A DNA stretch of 64,000 bases from Sphingomonas sp. G-3-2-10. GTDB taxonomy: Bacteria; Pseudomonadota; Alphaproteobacteria; Sphingomonadales; Sphingomonadaceae. Below are positions 50,783 to 59,277 of the stretch, in pieces. Within the stretch, counting starts at the first letter, position 1. Each line of letters starts with the position of its first letter. The notes under the pieces were generated by a model. That model saw only the letters and a program-made list of their open reading frames with translations. It was not told where the DNA came from and did not search any database. The DNA lies in NCBI RefSeq assembly GCF_012927115.1, contig NZ_JABBFY010000002.1, forward strand, positions 558,001 to 622,000, written 5' to 3'. The position numbers and the translations under genes are program-made.

Positions 50783-51871
50783 TCAGACGCCGACGTCCGC
50801 CAGGACGCGGGACTCGTGGATCGGACAACCGTTGAACTTGGCGCGGTAATCTGCGGAAAACTTGTAGGGGCCTCTGCGCGCGCGGTTGATCCCGCCCAAC
50901 GGCTGATGCGCTGCCAGTCCGTGCCAGGGCGCGAAGGCGAGTTCGTTCTCCTCCTTCTCACTCTCTCCATAAATCCAGGCGCGTTGGGGCTCGACGGAGA
51001 GGGTGGCGACGGTGCGGAATGGGCTGACATCTTCATCCCAGGCGACTGTCGAATCCTCGACCGGCATGGTCCCCAGATCGGTGCAAAGCTGGACCCGCAA
51101 TTCCCAGACACCGCCTTGTGAGGCGAGCAACTCGTTCATCGCCTCGCGGATCGCATCGGGGCGGCCGGTCGCGTTGATCGTTTCTTCCGCGAAATCCTTG
51201 ATGGCCGACACCGGCGCGAGCTGGAACTTCGCGATATAATCGCCGTAGCGGAACGGCGTCTGGCTGAAATAGGTCGCGCCCAGCGGATGGACGGGCTTCG
51301 CACCGCCGAGCGAACTCAGCATCGCCGATTGCGTGCCCACGGCTTCGAGTGCGGATTCGAACGTCCGCAGTACCGCCGACAGCATCTTCTTGCCGGTCTC
51401 GGCCTTGTCGGTCGTGGCAGCGAGCAGTTTCAGGTTGCCAAGGAACTTCGTTGCATCGGGTGCGGCAAAAGCAGGGGAATTGACCAGGATGAAATCCTGG
51501 GTGGTATCGCCCTCGCTGCCGGGAAGCCTTTCGCCCTCGACGCCAAATATCTTGATCGCAACCCCGCGCGGCAGACGAACCGAGTCGTCGAGAACGTCGC
51601 CCGCATTCGTCGAGAACCGCAGGATCGCCTCATACGCGCCGGGCGCTGCGAACAGCCCCTGCGCGAGTTCGGGCGACAGATCATCTGCGATGGTCAGCCT
51701 ACCGCGTGCGATCCCATGCCCCTTGGCGTGCACGGACCGGACCGCATGGTCGTAATCCTTCGACGTGGTGTCGAGAATCCTCTCGAACTGCTCTTCCAGC
51801 GCGGCGATGGTTTCCGCTTCGTCTGGCTGGATCTGTTCGACCGATGGGACATAGCGAACAGGTTGCGACAT
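50783..51871 (-). CDS. Catalase-family heme protein
   Basis: This 362-residue protein belongs to the small catalase-like family (SrpA/catalase-related peroxidase type). The active-site region is VRSVHAKGHGIARGRLTIAD, followed by ILRFSTNAGDVLDDSVRLPRG-type segments and IKIFGVEGERLPGSE. The proximal heme-Tyr region is less clear. Length is much shorter than canonical KatA. It would remove hydrogen peroxide or act as a peroxygenase. AAGGAA upstream supports ATG 51871. It is divergent from the YdeP-type gene, with an EcfG-like promoter. Confidence 0.85.
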   Translation of the reverse strand: MSQPVRYVPSVEQIQPDEAETIAALEEQFERILDTTSKDYDHAVRSVHAKGHGIARGRLTIADDLSPELAQGLFAAPGAYEAILRFSTNAGDVLDDSVRLPRGVAIKIFGVEGERLPGSEGDTTQDFILVNSPAFAAPDATKFLGNLKLLAATTDKAETGKKMLSAVLRTFESALEAVGTQSAMLSSLGGAKPVHPLGATYFSQTPFRYGDYIAKFQLAPVSAIKDFAEETINATGRPDAIREAMNELLASQGGVWELRVQLCTDLGTMPVEDSTVAWDEDVSPFRTVATLSVEPQRAWIYGESEKEENELAFAPWHGLAAHQPLGGINRARRGPYKFSADYRAKFNGCPIHESRVLADVGV

Positions 51872-51902
51872 CGCGATTTTTCCTTGGAAGTGCAATCTCC
51901 TG

Positions 51903-51927
51903 AACCATTGCCAGCACGAACCGTTCC
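51903..51927 (-). promoter_or_regulatory. EcfG-like promoter upstream of the catalase
   Basis: On the minus strand GGAAC (51927-51923), 16 bases, GGTT (51906-51903), followed by C. It matches the EcfG pattern except for G at the first -10 base, as at 11164. The catalase start is 32 bases downstream at 51871. Confidence 0.55.
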
Positions 51928-51970
51928 GCTCCGGAGAACATTGAAGCACTACGGCAAAGGGGCGGCGACC

Positions 51971-54259
51971 ATGTCCAAACAGCATTCGGACAAGCCTGAG
52001 ATAGAACCCTTTGAAGGGCCCGCGGGCGGATGGGGTTCGGTACGGTCCCTCGCCGAAATATTGCCGCGCGAGAAAGTGCCGGTCGATACGCTTCGCCAAC
52101 TCGCTCGTCAGAACAAGCCGGACGGCTTCATGTGCGTAAGCTGTGCCTGGCCGAAGCCAGCGGATCATCATCCCGCAGAATTCTGCGAGGAAGGTGCCAA
52201 GGCCACTGCCTGGGAACTGACCACGCTACGCACGACGCCTGAGTTCTTTCAGGAACTTACGCTCAGCGACCTGCGCGGTTGGAAGGATTACGACCTAGAA
52301 CAGCATGGGCGCCTCACCCACCCACTGCGTTACGATGCCGATACCGACAAATATGTCGCATGCAGTTGGGATGAAGCGTTCGATGCGATCGGCGCGGCGA
52401 TGCGTCCGCTCGATCCCAAATCGGTGGTCTTCTATTCCTCCGGCCGTACCAGCCTGGAGGCATCGTATATGTATGGCCTGATGGCGCGCATGTTCGGCAA
52501 CCAGAACCTGCCCGACAGCTCGAATATGTGCCATGAATCGACCTCGGTCGGTCTCAAGGCGGCGATCGGGGTGCCGGTCGGTACGACCCAGCTGAAGGAC
52601 TTCGAGGAATGCGACTGCATCCTCTTCTTCGGTCAGAATGTCGGGTCGAATGCACCCCGGATGCTTCATGACCTTTGCAAGGCCCGCAAGCGCGGCGTTG
52701 AGATCATCACCTTCAATCCTCTGAAGGAGCGCGGACTGGAGCGGTTCACCGATCCGCAAAACCCGATCGAGATGACGACCGGCGGCGAGACGCAGATCTC
52801 CACCCAATATCACCAGGTAAAGACCGGTGGCGACATCGCCGCGATGATGGGCATCGCAAAATTCCTGATCGAATGGAACGACGCAGCGCTGGCGGTCGGC
52901 GACCCGCCGGTGCTCGACCGCGATTTCATCGACCAGCACACCCAGGATTTCGAAGCGTTCGCAGATGCCGCGCGGAAGGCCGAATGGTCTGACATCGTCC
53001 GCGAATCCGGTCTCGCGCAAAGCGCGCTGGAGGAGGCTGCTCGCGTCTATGCCAAGTCAAAGGCGACGATGATCATCTACGGCATGGGCCTGACACAGCA
53101 TGTTAAGGGCGTTGAGAATGTCCGCATGGTCGTCAACTTGCTCCTGCTGCTCGGCAACATCGGCAAGCCCGGTGCGGGACCGACGCCGGTGCGCGGGCAT
53201 TCGAACGTGCAGGGCCAGCGCACCGTCGGCATCACCGAGAAGGCCGAACTCGTGCCGGTCGAAAAGCTCAAGGAATTGTACGGCTTCGCCCCCCCGACCG
53301 AAAAAGGCCTCGATACAGTTGAGACTTGCCGCGGCGTGATCGACGGATCGGTGAAAGCGGTGGTTGCGCTCGGCGGCAACTTCTTGCGCGCCGTCCCCGA
53401 AACCGCGGCGATGGAAGCTGCGTGGCCAAATCTCGATATTTCGGTGCAAATCGCGACCAAATTGAACCGGAATCACCTCTTTCCCGGCAAGACCAGCTAT
53501 CTTCTCCCATGCCTCGGGCGGATTGAAGAGGATGTGCAGGAGAGCGGCCCGCAGGTTGTGTCGGTCGAGGATTCGACCAGCTGCATTCATGGGTCACGCG
53601 GTAAGGCGAAGCCCGCCAGCCCGCACCTCCTGTCCGAACCACGCATCGTCGCCGAGATCGCCAGGCGAATCCTCCCCGCCAACCCGCGGATCGACTGGGA
53701 CAGCTGGGTTGCCGACTATGGCCGCATCCGCGACGCGATCGAAGCGACCTACCCGGAGATCTTCAGAGATTATAACGCACGCCTGTTCACGCCGGGCGGC
53801 TTCTGGAAGGGCAACAAGGCATCGGAACGCATTTGGGAAACGGAGAGCAAGAAGGCCGAATTCTTGGTACCCAGCGGTTTGAGCGCCACCGGATTTGACG
53901 ACGCTCGGGGCCGCTTCCGGCTGATGACGCTCAGGTCGAACGATCAGTTCAACACCACCATCTATGGCTATCACGACCGGTTCCGGGGCGTGAAAGGAAC
54001 GCGCGACGTCCTCTTCATCCATCCCGAAGACATGGATCAGGCAGGCTTGAGCGAAGGTCAGATCGTCGCACTGGAAAGCGATGCGGAGGACGGCACGCAT
54101 CGGCGCCGCGACGGGCTGATCGTCACGCCCTATGACATTCCGCTCGGTTGCCTTGGAGCCTATTATCCCGAAGCCAATGTGCTGATGCCCGTCGAGCACC
54201 ATGCCGAACAGAGTCACGTTCCCGCCGCCAAATCGGTGCCGGTACGGATCGTAACCTGA
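51971..54259 (+). CDS. FdhF/YdeP-family molybdopterin oxidoreductase
   Basis: This 762-residue protein is a formate-dehydrogenase-like molybdoenzyme of the YdeP type, found without the usual FDH partner subunits. The N-terminal cluster has three close cysteines (C55 and C58 in MCVSCAWP, C72) and the Mo-pterin domain has SSGRTSLEASYMYGLMARMF. A Cys at about 187 (SSNMCHESTS) lies where a Mo ligand would be expected. VRGHSNVQGQRTVGI marks pterin binding, and the domain ends ERIWETESKKAEFLV and PYDIPLGCLGAYYPEANVL. E. coli YdeP is linked to acid resistance. ATG 51971 replaces an overlong frame that runs through the catalase gene. Downstream follows a gene-poor 184-base gap. Confidence 0.9.
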   Translation: MSKQHSDKPEIEPFEGPAGGWGSVRSLAEILPREKVPVDTLRQLARQNKPDGFMCVSCAWPKPADHHPAEFCEEGAKATAWELTTLRTTPEFFQELTLSDLRGWKDYDLEQHGRLTHPLRYDADTDKYVACSWDEAFDAIGAAMRPLDPKSVVFYSSGRTSLEASYMYGLMARMFGNQNLPDSSNMCHESTSVGLKAAIGVPVGTTQLKDFEECDCILFFGQNVGSNAPRMLHDLCKARKRGVEIITFNPLKERGLERFTDPQNPIEMTTGGETQISTQYHQVKTGGDIAAMMGIAKFLIEWNDAALAVGDPPVLDRDFIDQHTQDFEAFADAARKAEWSDIVRESGLAQSALEEAARVYAKSKATMIIYGMGLTQHVKGVENVRMVVNLLLLLGNIGKPGAGPTPVRGHSNVQGQRTVGITEKAELVPVEKLKELYGFAPPTEKGLDTVETCRGVIDGSVKAVVALGGNFLRAVPETAAMEAAWPNLDISVQIATKLNRNHLFPGKTSYLLPCLGRIEEDVQESGPQVVSVEDSTSCIHGSRGKAKPASPHLLSEPRIVAEIARRILPANPRIDWDSWVADYGRIRDAIEATYPEIFRDYNARLFTPGGFWKGNKASERIWETESKKAEFLVPSGLSATGFDDARGRFRLMTLRSNDQFNTTIYGYHDRFRGVKGTRDVLFIHPEDMDQAGLSEGQIVALESDAEDGTHRRRDGLIVTPYDIPLGCLGAYYPEANVLMPVEHHAEQSHVPAAKSVPVRIVT

Positions 54260-54443
54260 CCGGCCGGTCGCCCGCGTTCCGCCACACCGATATCAGACCC
54301 GAAACCGGCAATCTCTCTGCGCAGTTGCCCGTATCTGCGATAGCGCGATCCTGGCGATCCCTGCCATTCCTGCTTGCGTCCGCGCCCAAGGCGTGGAAGC
54401 GGGAATAAACCAATCTTCTCAATCATGAGGACAGCCGAGAGAA

Positions 54444-57400
54444 ATGGCGCAGACCACTGCACACGGCGCTTCGAAGCCAGCCTCCAGGATCGGTTTGGGC
54501 ACGGTACTGGGTACCGCCGCAGCACTCGTTTTCTTCCTGATCACCGGCGCGCTGGCCTACTCGAATATCCAGACGCTGCGGGGCGACACGGCGAAGGTCG
54601 TTCACACGCATGAGGTGATTACCGAACTCGGCAATCTGCTGTCGGCGGTGCAGGATGCCGAGACCGGGCAGCGCGGCTATCTACTGACGGGTAATGCCCG
54701 CTATCTCGAACCCTATCAGGAGGCACTGGCCCGTACCGCGGCCAGCCTCAACGCGATCGAAGCGCTGACGGCCGACAATCCCGCGCAACAGGCCAATCTT
54801 CGCCGTCTCAAGCCGCGGCTCGACGCCAAGCTCGCCGAACTCAAGCAGACGATCGAATTGCGCCGGACTCAGGGAAGTACGGCCGCGCTTGCGCTGGTCA
54901 ACACCGATCGCGGGAAGGTCGAGATGGATGCGATCCGCGCACAGCTCGGCGCGATCCGCACCGAAGAACGGCGGCTGCGTGAAGCCCGGCTCGAACAGAT
55001 GGAAGCTGCGTACCGGACAGCGACGCTAAGCGGGATCCTGGCGGCACTGCTCGGGATCGGTCTGACGCTGGCAGTCGGCTTGCTCGTTCACCGCAGCACG
55101 GTCGCGCGTCAGCGCCAGACCTGGTTGCAGGCGGGCGAAGTCGGCCTCTCCCAAGCGATGCTGGGCGATCAGACCGTGCGCGAACTGGGCGCGAGCATCC
55201 TCGACTTCCTGACGCCCTATCTCGGCGCGCAGGCAAGCGTGCTGTTCAAGGGCGAGAATGGCGTCTTCACCCGCATGGCGACGCTCGGCGTTCCGGGCGA
55301 TGCCACTGTGCCCGAACGCTTCTCGCTGCGTGAGGGCCTGCTGGGCCGCGTCGCCGAAGACGGAAAGCCGGTCGTAATCGACGATGTGCCAGAGGGCTAT
55401 CTGACGCTCGGTTCGGCACTGGGCCGCGACACGCCGCGCCATCTCGTCATCGTGCCGTTCAGCGCCGATGGCGTGATCAACGCCGTGGTGGAACTGGGCT
55501 TCCTGCATGGCATCGACGACCGCGCGCTCGACCTTTTGGAGCAGATTGGGCAGCCCGCCGGGGTCGCGCTGCGTTCGGCCAAATACCGCACCGAATTGCA
55601 GACGCTGCTGGAGGAAACGCAGCGCCAGTCGGAAGAATTGCAGGTTCAGAGCGAGGAACTGAAGGTCTCCAATGAAGAGTTGGAAGAACAGGGCCGCGCA
55701 CTCAAGGAATCGGCAGTGCGTCTGGAACAGCAACAGGTCGAACTCGAACAGACCAATTCGCAGCTCGAGGAACAGGCGCAATTGCTGGAGAACCAGCGCG
55801 ACGCTCTTACGCGTTCGAGCGCGGCGGTCGAATTGAAGGCGCGCGAACTGGAGCAGGCCAGCCAGTACAAGTCGGATTTCCTCGCCAATATGAGCCATGA
55901 GCTGCGCACGCCGCTCAACTCGCTGCTGATCCTGTCCAAGCTGCTGGGCGACAATCCCAATGGCAATCTGACCGAGGAGCAGGCGCAATATGCCCGCACC
56001 ATTCAGGCATCGGGCAACGATCTGCTCAATCTGATCAACGACATCCTCGACCTGTCGAAGATCGAAGCCGGTCATGTCGATATCCGCGCAGAGGTGGTAT
56101 CGCTCAAGCGTCTCGTTTCCGACCTTCGCCAGACCTTCGATCCAATCGCGAGGGAGCGCAGACTGGCGTTCGAAATCGACGTGGCCGATGCGGCCCCGGC
56201 GACCGTCGCCACAGATCGTCAGCGGCTGGAACAGATCCTGAAGAACCTGCTGGCAAATGCGTTCAAATTCACCGAGGCCGGTCAGGTTTCGCTCAAGATC
56301 GCGCCGGTCGAAGACGGTCGACTGGCGTTGACGGTGATCGATACCGGCATCGGCATCTCGACCGAGCAGCAGCAGGCGATTTTCGATGCGTTTCGTCAGG
56401 CCGATGGATCCATCAGCCGCAAATTCGGCGGCACGGGGCTCGGCCTCTCAATCTCGCGCGAACTCGCTCGCCTGCTTGGCGGATCGATTGCGCTGGTCAG
56501 CGAACCCGGCGCGGGCAGCAGCTTCACCGTTACGATTCCGACGGAATATGATCCCGCTCAGGTCGAAGCGCGCCCCGAGCCGACGGCGCCGACCGCGCCC
56601 GGAACGGCTGCGAAACCCGCAACCAAAGCAAACGCGAAGGGCGCCACGCGTCTGAGTCCGATCGAGGATGATCGCGACAGGCTGGAGGGCGCCCGCCGGG
56701 TGCTGCTCGTCGTCGAGGACGACCAGGTGTTCGCGGGGATCGTCCGCGACCTGTCACGCGAAGCCGGGTTTCAGGCGCTTGTCGCCGGCACCGCCGAGGA
56801 AGCGATGGACCTTGCCCGCGAGTATAAGCCCAGCGCGATCGTACTCGATCTGGGCCTGCCCGATCAGTCAGGGCTTGCGGTGCTCGATCGGCTAAAGCGC
56901 GAGGATGCGACGCGGCACATCCCGATCCATGTCGTCTCGGCGAGCGACCAGACCCAGACTGCCTTTGCACTCGGTGCGATGGGCTATCTGGTCAAGCCGG
57001 TGAAACGCGAGGATCTGGCGCATGCGCTTGAAGCGTTGGAAGCGCAGCTGACGCGGACGATGCGCCGCGTGCTGATCGTCGAGGACGATCCGCTCCAGCG
57101 CGACGCGGTCGGCAAACTGCTGGCGGGTCCGGAGATCGAGACAGTCGGGGCCGGCACCGCCGCCGAATGCCTCAGGTTGCTCAGCGAGCAGACCTTCGAT
57201 TGCATGGTGCTCGATCTTTCGCTGCCCGACGCCTCGGGCTTCTCGTTGCTGGAAACGCTGAGCAGCGGCGACCACAGCTTCCCGCCGGTGATTGTTTATA
57301 CCGGCCACGATCTGTCGAGCTCGGACGAGCAGCAGCTTCGCCGCTACTCCAGCTCGATCATCATCAAGGGCGCCAAGTCGCCCGAGCGGCTGCTCGACGA

Positions 57401-57875
57401 AGTGACGCTGTTCCTGCACCAAGTGGTGTCCGAGCTTCCGCCTGAGCAACAGAAGATGATCCAACAGGCGCGCAACCGCGACGCGCTGCTCGAAGGCCGG
57501 CGGATCCTGATCGTCGAGGATGACGTCCGCAACGTCTACTCGCTGACCAACATTCTCGAGCCGCGCGGTGCGAAAGTGGCGATCGCGCGCAACGGGCAGG
57601 AAGCGCTCGAAGCGCTTGCCAACGCCGCAGACACGCCGGAGGCGATCGACCTGGTGCTGATGGACGTGATGATGCCGGTGATGGACGGGCTGGACGCAAC
57701 CCGGCGCATCCGGCTGGATCCGCGCTTGTCGAAACTGCCGGTGATCATGCTGACCGCCAAGGCGATGCCCGACGATCAGGAACGATGTCTCGCGGCAGGC
57801 GCTAACGACTATATGGCCAAACCCCTCGACGTCGACAAACTTCTCTCTCTGGTCCGCGTATGGATGCCGCGCTGA
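54444..57875 (+). CDS. Hybrid sensor histidine kinase with CHASE3, GAF and three receiver domains
   Basis: This 1143-residue protein starts with a membrane helix (about 17-38), a CHASE3 sensor (about 42-190, VQDAETGQRGYLLTGNARYL) and a second helix (about 193-214). A GAF domain (about 235-385) and a coiled-coil (about 390-475) follow. The HisKA box is SHELRTPLNSLL with H485, and the HATPase domain contains NLLANAFKFTEAG and GTGLGLSISRELARLLGG. Three receivers follow, with phospho-Asp at D802, D924 and D1074. The C-terminal receiver is unusually complete (LMDVMMPVMDGLDATR). The stop overlaps the CheR-type gene by 16 bases. The signal and output are unknown. Confidence 0.95.
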   Translation: MAQTTAHGASKPASRIGLGTVLGTAAALVFFLITGALAYSNIQTLRGDTAKVVHTHEVITELGNLLSAVQDAETGQRGYLLTGNARYLEPYQEALARTAASLNAIEALTADNPAQQANLRRLKPRLDAKLAELKQTIELRRTQGSTAALALVNTDRGKVEMDAIRAQLGAIRTEERRLREARLEQMEAAYRTATLSGILAALLGIGLTLAVGLLVHRSTVARQRQTWLQAGEVGLSQAMLGDQTVRELGASILDFLTPYLGAQASVLFKGENGVFTRMATLGVPGDATVPERFSLREGLLGRVAEDGKPVVIDDVPEGYLTLGSALGRDTPRHLVIVPFSADGVINAVVELGFLHGIDDRALDLLEQIGQPAGVALRSAKYRTELQTLLEETQRQSEELQVQSEELKVSNEELEEQGRALKESAVRLEQQQVELEQTNSQLEEQAQLLENQRDALTRSSAAVELKARELEQASQYKSDFLANMSHELRTPLNSLLILSKLLGDNPNGNLTEEQAQYARTIQASGNDLLNLINDILDLSKIEAGHVDIRAEVVSLKRLVSDLRQTFDPIARERRLAFEIDVADAAPATVATDRQRLEQILKNLLANAFKFTEAGQVSLKIAPVEDGRLALTVIDTGIGISTEQQQAIFDAFRQADGSISRKFGGTGLGLSISRELARLLGGSIALVSEPGAGSSFTVTIPTEYDPAQVEARPEPTAPTAPGTAAKPATKANAKGATRLSPIEDDRDRLEGARRVLLVVEDDQVFAGIVRDLSREAGFQALVAGTAEEAMDLAREYKPSAIVLDLGLPDQSGLAVLDRLKREDATRHIPIHVVSASDQTQTAFALGAMGYLVKPVKREDLAHALEALEAQLTRTMRRVLIVEDDPLQRDAVGKLLAGPEIETVGAGTAAECLRLLSEQTFDCMVLDLSLPDASGFSLLETLSSGDHSFPPVIVYTGHDLSSSDEQQLRRYSSSIIIKGAKSPERLLDEVTLFLHQVVSELPPEQQKMIQQARNRDALLEGRRILIVEDDVRNVYSLTNILEPRGAKVAIARNGQEALEALANAADTPEAIDLVLMDVMMPVMDGLDATRRIRLDPRLSKLPVIMLTAKAMPDDQERCLAAGANDYMAKPLDVDKLLSLVRVWMPR

Positions 57876-58708
57876 CTCAGCCGGCCAGCGAGCCGGTCGA
57901 GGATATCGAGATCAGTCTCCTGCTGGAGGCGCTGTACCGGCGGTATCATTATGATTTCCGCCATTATGCCCGCGCGTCGATCAAGCGGCGGATGCGTCAG
58001 GCGCGCGAGCAACTGGGCTTTGCCAGCCTCTCGGCGATGCAGGATGGGCTGCTCCACGACGAGAAGGTGGCGACGCGCCTGCTCGATTATCTGACTGTGC
58101 AGGTCAGCGAGATGTTTCGCGATCCGGGTTATTTTCGGGCGATCCGCGAAAATGTCGTGCCCCACCTGCGCACCTATCCCTCGCTCAAGATCTGGATCGC
58201 GGGGTGCAGCCATGGCGAGGAACTCTATTCCTTCGCGATCCTGCTCCATGAGGAAGGGCTGCTCGATCGCACGCTATTCTATGCGACCGACATCAACCCC
58301 GCCGCGCTGGAAGCCGCGCAGAACGGCATCTATTCGCTCGACCGGATCGCTGCCTTCACGCAGAACCATCAGCGCTCCGGCGGAAAATCGTCGCTCGCCG
58401 ACTACTACACCACCGCCTATGGCCGCGCCGTATTCGACAAGAAACTGAGGTCGCGGGTCGTCTTCTCCGATCACAGCCTCGTCACCGACGCGGTATTCGC
58501 CGAATGCCAATTCGTCTCGTGCCGCAACGTCATGATCTATTTCGATAGGCCATTGCAGGACCGTGCGGTGGGACTCTTCAAGGATTCGCTCAGCCGGCGC
58601 GGCTTTCTCGGTCTCGGCTCGAAGGAGACGTTACGCTTCTCCGATCATGCCCATGCCTTCACCGAATTCGTCCGCGAAGAGAAAATCTATCAACGGCGCG
58701 ACGCATGA
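57860..58708 (+). CDS. cheR: CheR-type protein-glutamate methyltransferase
   Basis: This 282-residue protein has the CheR N-terminal helices (VEDIEISLLLEALYRRYHYD, RASIKRRMRQAREQLG) and the SAM methyltransferase domain (LKIWIAGCSHGEELYSFAIL, FYATDINPAALEAAQNGIYS, NVMIYFDRPLQDRAV). The G-C-S-x-G-E SAM loop of CheR is intact, whereas the beta-subdomain needed for Tar-like receptors is plain. No chemoreceptor or flagellar gene is in the window. It overlaps its neighbours by 16 bases upstream and 4 bases downstream, suggesting a single transcript. Confidence 0.94.
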   Translation: MDAALTQPASEPVEDIEISLLLEALYRRYHYDFRHYARASIKRRMRQAREQLGFASLSAMQDGLLHDEKVATRLLDYLTVQVSEMFRDPGYFRAIRENVVPHLRTYPSLKIWIAGCSHGEELYSFAILLHEEGLLDRTLFYATDINPAALEAAQNGIYSLDRIAAFTQNHQRSGGKSSLADYYTTAYGRAVFDKKLRSRVVFSDHSLVTDAVFAECQFVSCRNVMIYFDRPLQDRAVGLFKDSLSRRGFLGLGSKETLRFSDHAHAFTEFVREEKIYQRRDA

Positions 58709-59277
58709 CGGATAATGGGGAGCGGGCCATCGTGATCGGCGCATCGGCGGGCGCGGTGCAGGCGCTGTCGCGCATTCTGCCGCGATTGCCGGCCGATTAT
58801 CCCCTGCCCGTACTGGTCGTCGTCCATGTGCCGGCGGCGCCGTCCGGGCTGACGACACTGTTCGCCGCAAAGGCGCAAATGGTGGTTCGCGAACCCGAGG
58901 CGAAGGAGCCGATCGCGCCCGGCACCGTGTATTTCGCACCGCCGGGCTATCACATGCTGGTCGAGGAAGACCGCAGCATCGCGCTATCGGCGGACGAGCC
59001 GGTGCTGTTCTCGCGACCCTCCATAGACGTCTTGTTCGAAAGCGCGGCCGATTGCTACGGTGCGGGCCTCGTCGCGCTGGTGCTGAGCGGTGCGAATGAG
59101 GATGGAGCCGAGGGCGCTGCTTCGGTCCTCGCTGCGGGGGGGACCGTGCTGGTGCAGGACCCCGAAGAAGCCTTCGCCGCCACGATGCCGGACGCGGCGC
59201 TCGCGCGGTCGCCGGCAGCGCGCCCTTTGTCGCTCGACGCAATTACCGATCATCTGCTGAAGCTGGGAACGATATGA
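58705..59277 (+). CDS. cheB: CheB-type protein-glutamate methylesterase (receiver-less)
   Basis: This 190-residue protein is only the CheB methylesterase domain. The active-site Ser is at about 14 in IGASAGAVQAL, His at about 41 in VVVHVPAAPSG and Asp at about 133 in SGANEDGAEGAAS. The consensus G-A-S-x-G-G is altered to GASAGA. There is no N-terminal receiver, so its activity is not controlled by its own phosphorylation; a receiver of one of the two kinases could do this. It overlaps cheR and the next kinase by 4 bases each. Confidence 0.92.
   Translation: MTDNGERAIVIGASAGAVQALSRILPRLPADYPLPVLVVVHVPAAPSGLTTLFAAKAQMVVREPEAKEPIAPGTVYFAPPGYHMLVEEDRSIALSADEPVLFSRPSIDVLFESAADCYGAGLVALVLSGANEDGAEGAASVLAAGGTVLVQDPEEAFAATMPDAALARSPAARPLSLDAITDHLLKLGTI

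Noticed and set aside
51287..51970. N-terminal extension of the YdeP-type protein
   Set aside because: It runs through the catalase gene; the true ATG is at 51971 where family homology begins.
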